From Streptomyces sp. cf386 (GTDB taxonomy: Bacteria > Actinomycetota > Actinomycetes > Streptomycetales > Streptomycetaceae), in assembly GCF_900103585.1 (NCBI RefSeq), contig NZ_FNHV01000012.1, forward strand, positions 1 to 64,000: DNA of 64,000 nt. Reading direction: 5' to 3'. Made by a program: the position numbers and the translations under genes. Shown one piece after another: positions 20,001 to 27,120 of this stretch; position 1 is the first letter of the stretch, and each line of letters starts with the position of its first letter. The notes below the pieces were generated by a model that did no database searches, was not told the origin of the DNA, and saw only the letters and a program-made list of their open reading frames with translations.

Positions 20001-20638
20001 CGCAGTACGGGCGAGAGGTAGGCGTCGACGACGGCGGTGTCCCCGCGCGGGACGACTTTCATCAGAGGGCTGACCTCGCTGGACAGCGAGATCTGCGGGA
20101 AGCCGATGCGGGCGGCGAGCCTGCCGACGGCCTGTTCGTGGGCGGGATGCAGATGGCTGTGCATGCAGACCACGGCGACAGCGCGGACTCCGTTGTCGTA
20201 CGCCTCCTGGAGGGGGCCGACGAGGGCGTCCAGGTCGGGCGCGTGCAGGACGGTGCCGTCCGCCGTGATGCGTTCGTCGACCTCGACGACCCGTTCGTAC
20301 AGCAGCTCGGGAAGTTCGATGCGGCGGGCGAAGATGCGGGGCCGGTTCTGGTAGGCGATGCGCAGGGCATCGCGGAACCCGCGGGTGATGACCAGCAGGG
20401 TCCGCTCGCCCTTGCGTTCGAGGAGGGCGTTGGTAGCAACCGTCGTGCCCATGCGGACCGCCTCGATGGGGTCCTGGGAGCTCTCCAGCAGCTCGCGTAC
20501 GCCGGCGACGGCCGCGTCGGGGTAGCGAGCCGGGTTCTCCGACAGGAGTTTGTGGGTCAGCAGGCGGCCGTCCGGGCGTCGCGCGACGATGTCCGTGAAG
20601 GTGCCGCCTCGGTCGACCCAGAACTGCCAGCCTGTCAC
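16988..20638 (-). CDS. 5-oxoprolinase (ATP-hydrolysing), hydantoinase A/B fusion
   Basis: A 1216-residue enzyme that opens 5-oxoproline (pyroglutamate) to glutamate using ATP; it is cytoplasmic. The N-terminal HyuA half starts with the actin-like ATPase loop WVDRGGTFTDIVAR and contains GFDMGGTSTDVS and TFGGAGGQHACMVA. The HyuB half starts around residue 680 with DPVLLEVFNNLFMSIAEQMG and contains NDPYHGGTHLPDV and SRGHHAEIGGIAPGSMP. Its length matches eukaryote-like single-chain OplAH. The GTG start at 20638 is 24 bases after cvnC, and the end overlaps cvnD by 20 bases, so it lies inside a conservon. A hydantoin or N-methylhydantoin substrate is an alternative, but the fused full-length form favours oxoprolinase. 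Confidence 0.88.
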   Translation of the reverse strand: MTGWQFWVDRGGTFTDIVARRPDGRLLTHKLLSENPARYPDAAVAGVRELLESSQDPIEAVRMGTTVATNALLERKGERTLLVITRGFRDALRIAYQNRPRIFARRIELPELLYERVVEVDERITADGTVLHAPDLDALVGPLQEAYDNGVRAVAVVCMHSHLHPAHEQAVGRLAARIGFPQISLSSEVSPLMKVVPRGDTAVVDAYLSPVLRRYVQHVADELEGVRLMFMQSNGGLAEAGQFRGKDAILSGPAGGIVGMARMSQLAGFDRVIGFDMGGTSTDVSHFAGEYERVFHTQIAGVRLRAPMLDIHTVAAGGGSVLHFDGSRYRVGPDSAGADPGPACYRGGGPLAVTDANVMLGRIQSAHFPRVFGPDGGQPLDDTLVRDRFAVLAREIREQSGDDRTPEQVAEGFLQIAVANIANAVKRISVQKGHDVTRYALTTFGGAGGQHACMVADSLGIRTVLVPPMAGVLSALGIGLADTTAMREQSVEAPLEAASMPGVLKTAEGLEAAARTELLDEDVPEDRIEVTRRAQLRYDGTDTTLTVELTEPDTMRRTFEERHRATYSFTLDRPIVVEALSVEATGITDPPDLSALAPYEATPEGAPAAPETVPLHTGGTWRDVPLHRREDLPPGETVTGPAIITESSATTVVDHGWQAATTDDGHLVMERVAITQSSEIDTKADPVLLEVFNNLFMSIAEQMGARLESTAQSVNIKERLDFSCALFDPDGNLVANAPHIPVHLGSMGTSVKEVIRRRRSRMRPGDTYAVNDPYHGGTHLPDVTVITPVFEAGSTANTEGDPEILFYVASRGHHAEIGGIAPGSMPADSRTIDEEGILFDNWLLAEEGRFREEETLRLLTEAPYPSRNPKTNLADLRAQIAANQKGVDEVARMIENFGLAVVQAYMKHVQDNAEEAVRRVIDALDDGAYAYETDSGAVIRVRVRVDRENRSATVDFTGTSPQLSTNFNAPFSVVNAAVLYVFRTLVADDIPLNDGCLRPLEIVVPSGSMLAPEPPAAVVAGNVETSQAITGALYAALGVQAEGSGTMNNVTFGNERHQYYETVASGSGAGDGFPGAPVVQTHMTNSRLTDPEVLEWRLPVQLDEFAVRRGSGGAGQWRGGDGAVRRIRFQEPMTVSTLSQHRRVPPYGMAGGEPGALGANRVERADGTVTELAGSDSADVGPGDVLVIETPGGGGYGPPSRDPHQAGEEIDDLRAF

Positions 20639-20662
20639 GTCACTACCCCGCTTCCACGCCGC

Positions 20663-21058
20663 TCACAGCGCCCGCAGGCCGTTGATCACGTCGCGCAGAA
20701 TACTCTCGTCCACCAGCTCGGCAGGCGGAACGGGCCGGTTCACATGGACGAATTCCCCGTCCACGAGATCCCCTATGAGGACCCGTACGACTCCGATGGG
20801 CAGGTCGAGTTCGGCGGAGAGTTCGGCCACGGACTGCGGGACGTCACGGCACAGCTCGACGATGTCCACGTGTTCCGGGGACAGCGTCGAGTCCGCTTCC
20901 GGATCGTCCGCCTGCGGCTCCGCGACGACCACCGCGATCAGGTCGAGACGGTGCTGGGCCGCACTGGTGGTGCGGCCACGTGTCATCGCGTACGGGCGGA
21001 CGACCGGCCCGGCGTCGTCGTCGAACCAGTGGCTTCTTCCCTGACCCTCAGCGCTCAT
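20663..21058 (-). CDS. cvnC: conservon protein CvnC (DUF742)
   Basis: A 131-residue DUF742 protein with a winged-helix-like fold, the third member of conservons. Family marks are the N-terminal VVRPYAMTRGRT and the C-terminal DLVDGEFVHVNRP with the ending INGLRAL. It starts nine bases after cvnB. In Cvn systems it joins the membrane-bound complex with the sensor kinase-like CvnA and the GTPase CvnD; the exact role is unclear. The oxoprolinase gene, not cvnD, comes next. Confidence 0.92.
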   Translation of the reverse strand: MSAEGQGRSHWFDDDAGPVVRPYAMTRGRTTSAAQHRLDLIAVVVAEPQADDPEADSTLSPEHVDIVELCRDVPQSVAELSAELDLPIGVVRVLIGDLVDGEFVHVNRPVPPAELVDESILRDVINGLRAL

Positions 21059-21067
21059 GCCATCCCA

Positions 21068-21505
21068 CTACCCGCCCGAGGGCAGATCGGTGCGCGGAGC
21101 GCTCCCCAGATGCACACCGACCCGCTTGACGAGCAGCGTCATCTCGTACGCGACCAGGCCGACGTCCGAGTCGGCGTCGGAGAGCACCGCGAGGCAGCTG
21201 CCGTCACCGGCGGCCGTCACGAACAGGAAGGCGTCGTCGAGCTCGACGACCGTCTGCCGGACGTTGCCCGCCTCGAAGTGACGGCCCACGCCCTTGGCGA
21301 GGCTGTGGAAGCCGGACGCGACGGCGGCCAGGTGCTCGCTGTCCTCGCGGGTCAGGTCCTTGGACACCCCGGTCGGCAGGCCGTCGCCGGAGAGGACGAG
21401 GGCCTTGCGGATGCTGGCGACGCGGTCCACCAGGTCGTCGAGGAGCCAGTTGAGCTCGCCGGACTGGTTGGTCGCGATGTGGCCGGTCGCCTTTGGTGCG
21501 GTCAT
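21068..21505 (-). CDS. cvnB: conservon roadblock/LC7 protein CvnB
   Basis: A 145-residue roadblock/LC7-domain protein. This fold is found in regulators of small GTPases such as MglB, so CvnB is thought to influence CvnD nucleotide turnover. Typical sequence includes NWLLDDLVDRVASIRKALVL, the SGDGLPTG strand and FLFVTAAGDGSCLAVL. It is coupled to cvnA by an ATGA overlap. Confidence 0.93.
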   Translation of the reverse strand: MTAPKATGHIATNQSGELNWLLDDLVDRVASIRKALVLSGDGLPTGVSKDLTREDSEHLAAVASGFHSLAKGVGRHFEAGNVRQTVVELDDAFLFVTAAGDGSCLAVLSDADSDVGLVAYEMTLLVKRVGVHLGSAPRTDLPSGG

Positions 21506-24351
21506 CGACCGTCCCCCTTAGTCGTTCCCTGTGGTGCTGTGCCGCTGTGGGCGTCATCGCCCGCGGCGTTCTCCTGGCGGCCGCGCTGCCAGCCGCGCTG
21601 GAGTGAGGCCATTCGGCTGCGTACCTCGTCCGCGTCCCGCTCGACGAGCTCCGTCCCCTCCTCGGCGCGGCGTGCGGGGCCCTGCTTGAGCTGCGGAGCC
21701 AGGTTGGCCTGTCGTACGCGCCGGGGCAGCGGCGCCGAGCCGGGGCCGGTCTCCGGCGGGACGGCGGCCGTGCCCGAGGCGCTGTCGTCGGAGCTGCTCG
21801 CGGCGATCGCGGGCCGTCGTGTGCGTCTCGGGAGGGCCACGGGCTCCGGCCGCTCACCACGGTCGTGCCCGGCGGAGGGCGATGTGTCGGCCCGGCCGGC
21901 GTTCCGGTCCGGTGTGCCGGGCAGCTCGCCGCGGGCGCCCGTACCGCGACGGCGGGTCGGCAGCGGAGCGAGGCCGTTGGGCTCCGGACGGCTCGGGCCT
22001 GTGGAGGGCTCCGGGTCCGCTTCCTCCCGGCGGGAACGCTGCTCGGTGACCGGGCGTCCGTGTGAGCTGACCAGCTTGGGTGTCCTGCGGCGGGGAAGCG
22101 GGACGGGGGCGCTCACCTCGTCGTTCGGGTCTGCCCGGTCCGGTCCGCTGTGGATGCCGGAGACCGGGTGGGCGCCGAGCGGGCCTTTCGCCTCGTCCTC
22201 CCCATGGGCGAGGGTGCGACGCGGGCGGAAGAGACCGCCGCGTTCGGCGTCCTCTTCGTCGAGCGGGTCCGGGAAGTCACTGAGGGCGTCGAGGTCGACG
22301 GATGCCTCCAGCTCGACCGGGCCGTCCAGCAGCGAGGCAGGCAGGCCGGGCACACGGACCGGTACATGGGCGAGGGCGGCGCGGCGCGCCTCCTCCAGCT
22401 CGGCCTCCTTCGAGGGCGTGGGTCGGTCCAGGCGGAACCCGATGCCGTTGGTGTCCGGGATGTCGTCGGTGAGCAGCGCGTCGGGGATGAAGACGACGGC
22501 GGTGGTGCCGCCGTAGGGAGAGGGCTGCAGCGAGACACGGACGTTCTGCCGCTGGGCGAGCCGGCTGACCACGAACAAACCGAGCCGGTCGGTGTCGGAC
22601 AGTTCGAACTCGGGCGTCTCGGCGAGTCGGAGGTTGGCATCCAGCAGGGCATCGGCCGCCATGCCGAGGCCGCGGTCGTGGATCTCAAGGGTGAAACCGT
22701 TGGCGACCCGCTCGCCCAGGACCTGGACGGCGGTGTGCGGCGGGGAGAACACCGTGGCGTTCTCCAGAAGTTCGGCCACGAGGTGCGTGAGGTCCGCGAC
22801 GGCCGGGCCCGTGACGGCGACGCGGGGCAGGCGGCGGACCTCGATGCGCTCGTAGTCCTCGACCTCGGCGACGGCGGCCCGCACGACGTCCATGAGCTGG
22901 ACGGGTTTGCGCCACTGCCTGGAGGGGGCGGCACCCGAGAGGATCACCAGGCCCTCGGCGTGCCGGCGCATTCGGGTGGTCAGGTGGTCGAGGCGGAACA
23001 GGTCGGCGAGTTCGTCGGTGTCCTCGGTCCGGCGTTCCATGGTGTCGAGGAGGGTGAGCTGCTTGTGGAGGAGGACCTGGCTGCGGCGGGCGAGGTTGAC
23101 GAAGACCTCGGAGACACCGGCGCGCAGTTCGGCCTGCTTGACGGCCGCCTCGACGGCGGCGCGCTGCAGGGTGTTGAGGGCTTGGCCGACCTCACCGATC
23201 TCGTTCTTGTCGTACTGCAGCCGCGGGACCTCGGTCTCCACGTCGACCTGTTCGCCGGCGGAGAGGCGGCGCATCACGCTGGGCAGTCGCACGCCGGATG
23301 CCTCGTGGGCCTCCAGGCGCAGCTGCCGCAGATCGCGGATGAGGCCACGGCCGATGCGCACGGACAGGAAGAGGGAGAGCAGCAGGGCGAGCAGACCGAG
23401 GACACCGGCGATGGCCGCCTTCAGGATGACGCCCACGGCGACAGGACTGACGCGGTCCTGATAGCGCGCGCCCGCCTCGTCGTTGAGTTTGCTGAGCTCG
23501 TCGAGAACGCTGCCGGCGACGGTGTCCCAGCTCTTGGCGTCGACCGTGCTGGGCCTGCCCGCCTGGGAGGAGATGACGGCCTGTTCGGCGACGCGCAGTG
23601 GAGCGGTGGAGGCGTTCCTCCAGAAGCGCTCGAAGCGTTCCCGCTCGGAGGAAGGCAGGTCCGTCAGGCTGATGTCGTACATGAGGGAGCGCTGGGCGAC
23701 GAGATCGGAGACATCGCGTATCTCTTCGCGCGAAAGCTTCCCGACCACCAGGGCGGAGCTGAGCAACGCGTCCTCGCGGGAGAGCAGTTCGCGGGCGCGG
23801 GTCACGTTGAGCAGGGCTCGGGCCTGCTTGTCCATCGCCACGCTGTCGATCCCGTCGAGGGAGCCGAGCAGGGCGTAGCAGGGGTCCACGAGAAGGTTGT
23901 ACTGGTTGAGGGCCGCGACGCGGGTCACCGTTCCGTCCTCGACACTGCGACGCAGGGGGTTGATGCTGTCGAAGGCGTCCAGGACGGCGGTGAGCCGCTC
24001 GCTGTCGCCCTCGTCCAACCCGTCGCGGACATCGGGGTCCTTGGCGTTCTTGCGGATCTCGGCGACGGCGGCGTCGGTGGCGTTCCTGGTCGCCCGCAGT
24101 GCCGACAGGGCGTCCGAGGCCCGGCGATCGGCGAGATACACCAGCGCCTGGCGGCGTTCCTGCTGCAGGACGCGGACGGCGTCCTCGGTGGAGTAACCGA
24201 TCTTCTCGACGAGGGACGACACCGTGAACAGCTGGGCCACACCTCGCCCCGTGAGTACCGTGGCGAAACCCCAGATCGCGGTCAGGGACACCAGCGGCAC
24301 GAGAAGCAGCGCCACCATCTTCCGGCGGATCGACTTCCCGCGAAAGTGCAT
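21502..24351 (-). CDS. cvnA: conservon sensor histidine kinase-like protein CvnA
   Basis: A 949-residue membrane protein, first gene of the conservon. It has a transmembrane segment at about 12-35 (MVALLLVPLVSLTAIWGFAT), an extracellular nitrate/nitrite-sensing-type helical domain (about 45-300), and a second transmembrane segment (VILKAAIAGVLGLLALLLSL). HAMP-like sequence follows, then a histidine-kinase ATPase domain with N-box ELLENATVFSPP and G-box HDRGLGMAADALL. No clear phospho-acceptor histidine box is seen, as in other CvnA proteins. The last 250 residues are disordered, proline- and arginine-rich. The ATG at 24351 is preceded by GGGGGAGG, though very close; the open frame reaches 28 codons further upstream. 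Confidence 0.9.
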   Translation of the reverse strand: MHFRGKSIRRKMVALLLVPLVSLTAIWGFATVLTGRGVAQLFTVSSLVEKIGYSTEDAVRVLQQERRQALVYLADRRASDALSALRATRNATDAAVAEIRKNAKDPDVRDGLDEGDSERLTAVLDAFDSINPLRRSVEDGTVTRVAALNQYNLLVDPCYALLGSLDGIDSVAMDKQARALLNVTRARELLSREDALLSSALVVGKLSREEIRDVSDLVAQRSLMYDISLTDLPSSERERFERFWRNASTAPLRVAEQAVISSQAGRPSTVDAKSWDTVAGSVLDELSKLNDEAGARYQDRVSPVAVGVILKAAIAGVLGLLALLLSLFLSVRIGRGLIRDLRQLRLEAHEASGVRLPSVMRRLSAGEQVDVETEVPRLQYDKNEIGEVGQALNTLQRAAVEAAVKQAELRAGVSEVFVNLARRSQVLLHKQLTLLDTMERRTEDTDELADLFRLDHLTTRMRRHAEGLVILSGAAPSRQWRKPVQLMDVVRAAVAEVEDYERIEVRRLPRVAVTGPAVADLTHLVAELLENATVFSPPHTAVQVLGERVANGFTLEIHDRGLGMAADALLDANLRLAETPEFELSDTDRLGLFVVSRLAQRQNVRVSLQPSPYGGTTAVVFIPDALLTDDIPDTNGIGFRLDRPTPSKEAELEEARRAALAHVPVRVPGLPASLLDGPVELEASVDLDALSDFPDPLDEEDAERGGLFRPRRTLAHGEDEAKGPLGAHPVSGIHSGPDRADPNDEVSAPVPLPRRRTPKLVSSHGRPVTEQRSRREEADPEPSTGPSRPEPNGLAPLPTRRRGTGARGELPGTPDRNAGRADTSPSAGHDRGERPEPVALPRRTRRPAIAASSSDDSASGTAAVPPETGPGSAPLPRRVRQANLAPQLKQGPARRAEEGTELVERDADEVRSRMASLQRGWQRGRQENAAGDDAHSGTAPQGTTKGDGR

Positions 24352-24769
24352 GGCCTCCCCCAGCTCAAACCCCCAAGCGGTCAGGGGGCACACCTGTGCG
24401 TCAACAATTGGCGCGAGCCTACTACCGACGCACAAGTAACTCGAAGGGACATCCGGAATCTGAACTTCCGCGCCAGTGACGAGACATGGGGAGTTGTCCG
24501 GCCATTGCGGGAGATTGCCTCCCGCAAACCCTTGAGGGCCCCGAGAAGCGATCCGGCCGCCCCCTCAGGCCAGTTGGCCGGAAAATTACCCTTCCCGGGA
24601 ATCTTCGGGACGCGTCGATCGTCCTTCTGTACGGGAAACGGAGGCGAAATGGGCCACAGGAGCCGCATCCCGTCCCCGGGCGGCGTAAAACAGCGCAAGC
24701 CGGGCAGCCACTGGGGTGCCGAGTCTTCGGGACGCGGGCGAGCGGTCTGCCGGCGGTGGGGAGTGACAC
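24352..24769. other. 418-base divergent intergenic region with a hairpin
   Basis: This region separates cvnA from a divergent small membrane protein gene. It holds a perfect nine-base hairpin TTGCGGGAG/CTCCCGCAA (24505-24527, five-base loop) about 155 bases before cvnA. It also holds a 13-base direct repeat TCTTCGGGACGCG at 24602-24614 and 24724-24736. Promoters for both genes should be here; I cannot assign them with confidence. Confidence 0.45.
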
Positions 24770-25420
24770 GTGATGGGCACGGCGGAGCGGCAGGAGACGC
24801 CCGAGGACGGCGCGACGACGCCTACGACAGCACGGCGCGGCCTCGAAGCGCGGGATCGCGACATTCCCGGGGGCGGACGCGGGGCGACGGGCGACCCAGA
24901 GGTTCGGGCGAACGTGAGTGCGGTGAAGGCGCACGACCGTGACGTTTCAGCCAGCTCCGCCGGCGCGGCACCGAAGGGCGGGAGAAGGGCCGCGGCCGTC
25001 GACGACAGAGCGGGCCGAGAGCCATCGGCGTACCGGCCGTTGTGGGTGGAGGAGGCCACCCGGCGGCGCCGGATGCCCGATCCGGTGCGCACGGCGGCGG
25101 TGCGGGCGGTGCTGATCATCGCGGTGACACTGATCCAGGCCATGGTGGCGTTCCTGTGCACTCTGGCGGAGTCGTGGCTGGCCTTCCCCATGGTGATCAA
25201 CAGCGTGGTCAGCACGGTGGTGGCCACCTGGGGCGCTCTCGACGTCTGGGTGACCCGGCAGGTGTGGAACCAGCGGCATGGGGTGGTCTCGACACCGAGC
25301 AGCACAGCGCGCGTCCTGCGACGCGAGCGGCGCCTGGCGCGGCGCCAGGCGCGGGAAGCCAAGCGGGCGCAGGCGCGAATACGCCGCCGGGGTGGGGCCG
25401 GCCAACTGTCGCATTCCTGA
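24770..25420 (+). CDS. small membrane protein, hypothetical
   Basis: A protein of 215-216 residues (GTG at 24770 or ATG at 24773; GGGGAG lies upstream) with a disordered, charged N-terminal half. Two hydrophobic helices follow at about 108-165 (AVLIIAVTLIQAMVAFLCTL and MVINSVVSTVVATWGALDVW), and a strongly basic tail (RRERRLARRQAREAKRAQAR) should sit in the cytoplasm. I do not recognise a family. It is divergent from cvnA and upstream of the permease, with 152 bases between. Confidence 0.7.
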   Translation: MMGTAERQETPEDGATTPTTARRGLEARDRDIPGGGRGATGDPEVRANVSAVKAHDRDVSASSAGAAPKGGRRAAAVDDRAGREPSAYRPLWVEEATRRRRMPDPVRTAAVRAVLIIAVTLIQAMVAFLCTLAESWLAFPMVINSVVSTVVATWGALDVWVTRQVWNQRHGVVSTPSSTARVLRRERRLARRQAREAKRAQARIRRRGGAGQLSHS

Positions 25421-25572
25421 GCACGGCGGGACGGCGTCGCGGGGAAAAGCGGGAGACGTAGTACATCTGGCGTGACACATGCCGCTCACAGCAAGGTTGG
25501 TTCGATCAACCCGCCTCAGTGATCCCGGCAGCCGCAGGAGCCGCCCTCTCCCCGCCCACCAGGAGTCCGCTC

Positions 25573-27120
25573 ATGTCACCCACGGAGCAGTCAACCAGTC
25601 CCCAAAGTCACGACGACGACGAACTCGCCGAGTTCGGCTACCGCCCCGAACTCAGGCGCACGCTCGGCAACTTCCACACCTTCGCCGCCGGGATCAGCTA
25701 CATCTCGATCCTGACCGGCACGTTCCAGCTGTTCTACTTCGGCTACGCCAGCGGCGGCCCCGCCTACTGGTGGTCGTGGCCGATGGTCTTCGTCGGCCAG
25801 TTCATGGTCGCGCTCTGCTTCGCGGAGCTCGCCGCCCGCTACCCCGTGGCGGGGTCGGTCTACAACTGGTCGAAGAAGATCGGCAACCCGCATCTGGGCT
25901 GGCTGGCCGGCTGGATGATGCTGATCGCGTCCATCGTGTCCATCTCGGCCGTGGCGCTGGCCTACCAGCTGACGCTCCCCCAGATCTCGTCGGCGTTCCA
26001 GTTCGTGGGGGACGGCACCGGCAAGTACGACGTGGCGACCAATGCGGTCCTCCTGGCCGCGGTGCTGATCCTGTTCACCACACTGGTGAACGCCTTCGGC
26101 GTGAAGCTGATGGCGAGGATCAACTCGGCGGGTGTGTTCATCGAGTTGATCGCCACCGTCGTACTGATCGTCCTGTTCGCCGTCCACATCACACGTGGCC
26201 CACAGGTGGTCCTGGACACGAACGGAACCGGCGCGGACTACGGCACCGGTTACCTCGGCGCGTTCCTCGTGGCCTCGCTGGCGTCCGCGTACGTCATGTA
26301 CGGCTTCGACACGGCATCCTCGCTCGGTGAGGAGTGCCTGGACCCGTCCCGCAACGCGCCGCGCGCCATCATCCGCGCGGTCGTGGCCTCCTTCGTCCTG
26401 GGCGGCCTGATTCTGCTGCTGGCTCTGATGAGCGTCTCCAGCCTCGAGGGCGACAAGCTGTCCACGGACGGCCTGCAGTACGTCGTGCTCGACGTGCTCG
26501 GTCCGACGGCCGGCAAGGCGATGCTGTGGTGCGTGCTGATCGCCGTCACCGTGTGCGCCCTGGCAGTCCAAACGGCGGCGATCCGGTTGGCGTTCGCGAT
26601 GGCCCGGGACAACAATCTGCCGGCGTCCGGGCGACTGGCACGGGTCAGTCCACGTTTCCAGACGCCGGTGCTGCCGACCGTGATCATCGGGATCCTGGCG
26701 CTGGCGATCCTGGTGGTCAACATCCGCCAGCCGCAGATCTTCACCGTGGTCACCAGCATCGGCATCATCATGATCTATCTCGCGTACCTCGGTGTCACCG
26801 CCCCGATGCTGGTGGCCCGACTGCGTGGGAAGTGGCGGCCCGCGGGTGACGGCAAGTTCTCCCTGGGGCGGTGGGGGCTGCTGGTGAACGTCGTCGCCGT
26901 GGTGTGGGGCGTGGGCATGACGGTCAACCTGATCTGGCCGCGCGCCGCGGTCTACAACGCGACGGCCCCCTACCACTGGTATCTGCGCTGGGGCGCGGTG
27001 CTGTTCGTCGCGGTCATCGGCGGCGGCGGCTTCGCGTACTACTGGTTCGTCCAGCGGCACAGGACGGGCGTCCTCGCCGAGCACCGCCTGGGCGCCTCGG
27101 ATGCGAAAGCGGACGCCTGA
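25573..27120 (+). CDS. amino acid permease (APC superfamily)
   Basis: A 515-residue transporter with about 12 hydrophobic segments, in the amino acid/polyamine/organocation family and closest in pattern to GABA or choline-type permeases (GNFHTFAAGISYISILTG near the N-terminus, then PVAGSVYNWSKKI and GEECLDPSRNAPRAI). It imports an amino acid or amine coupled to protons or by exchange; the substrate is not readable. The ATG at 25573 has AGGAG eight bases upstream. It is convergent with the SMC-like gene, the two stop codons being directly adjacent. Confidence 0.9.
   Translation: MSPTEQSTSPQSHDDDELAEFGYRPELRRTLGNFHTFAAGISYISILTGTFQLFYFGYASGGPAYWWSWPMVFVGQFMVALCFAELAARYPVAGSVYNWSKKIGNPHLGWLAGWMMLIASIVSISAVALAYQLTLPQISSAFQFVGDGTGKYDVATNAVLLAAVLILFTTLVNAFGVKLMARINSAGVFIELIATVVLIVLFAVHITRGPQVVLDTNGTGADYGTGYLGAFLVASLASAYVMYGFDTASSLGEECLDPSRNAPRAIIRAVVASFVLGGLILLLALMSVSSLEGDKLSTDGLQYVVLDVLGPTAGKAMLWCVLIAVTVCALAVQTAAIRLAFAMARDNNLPASGRLARVSPRFQTPVLPTVIIGILALAILVVNIRQPQIFTVVTSIGIIMIYLAYLGVTAPMLVARLRGKWRPAGDGKFSLGRWGLLVNVVAVVWGVGMTVNLIWPRAAVYNATAPYHWYLRWGAVLFVAVIGGGGFAYYWFVQRHRTGVLAEHRLGASDAKADA

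Noticed and set aside
18302..22516. Very long plus-strand open frame of 1404 codons
   Set aside because: It is the antisense shadow of the oxoprolinase and conservon genes, a common artefact in high-GC DNA. Its translation is Gly/Val/Asp-rich without motifs, and the minus strand has clear families with coupled starts.
24598..24624. GGGAAT-N18-GTC as a second SigR promoter in front of the small membrane protein gene
   Set aside because: The -10 element lacks the final T of GTT, the site is about 150 bases from the start, and the gene has no thiol-stress link. Too weak to list as a feature.
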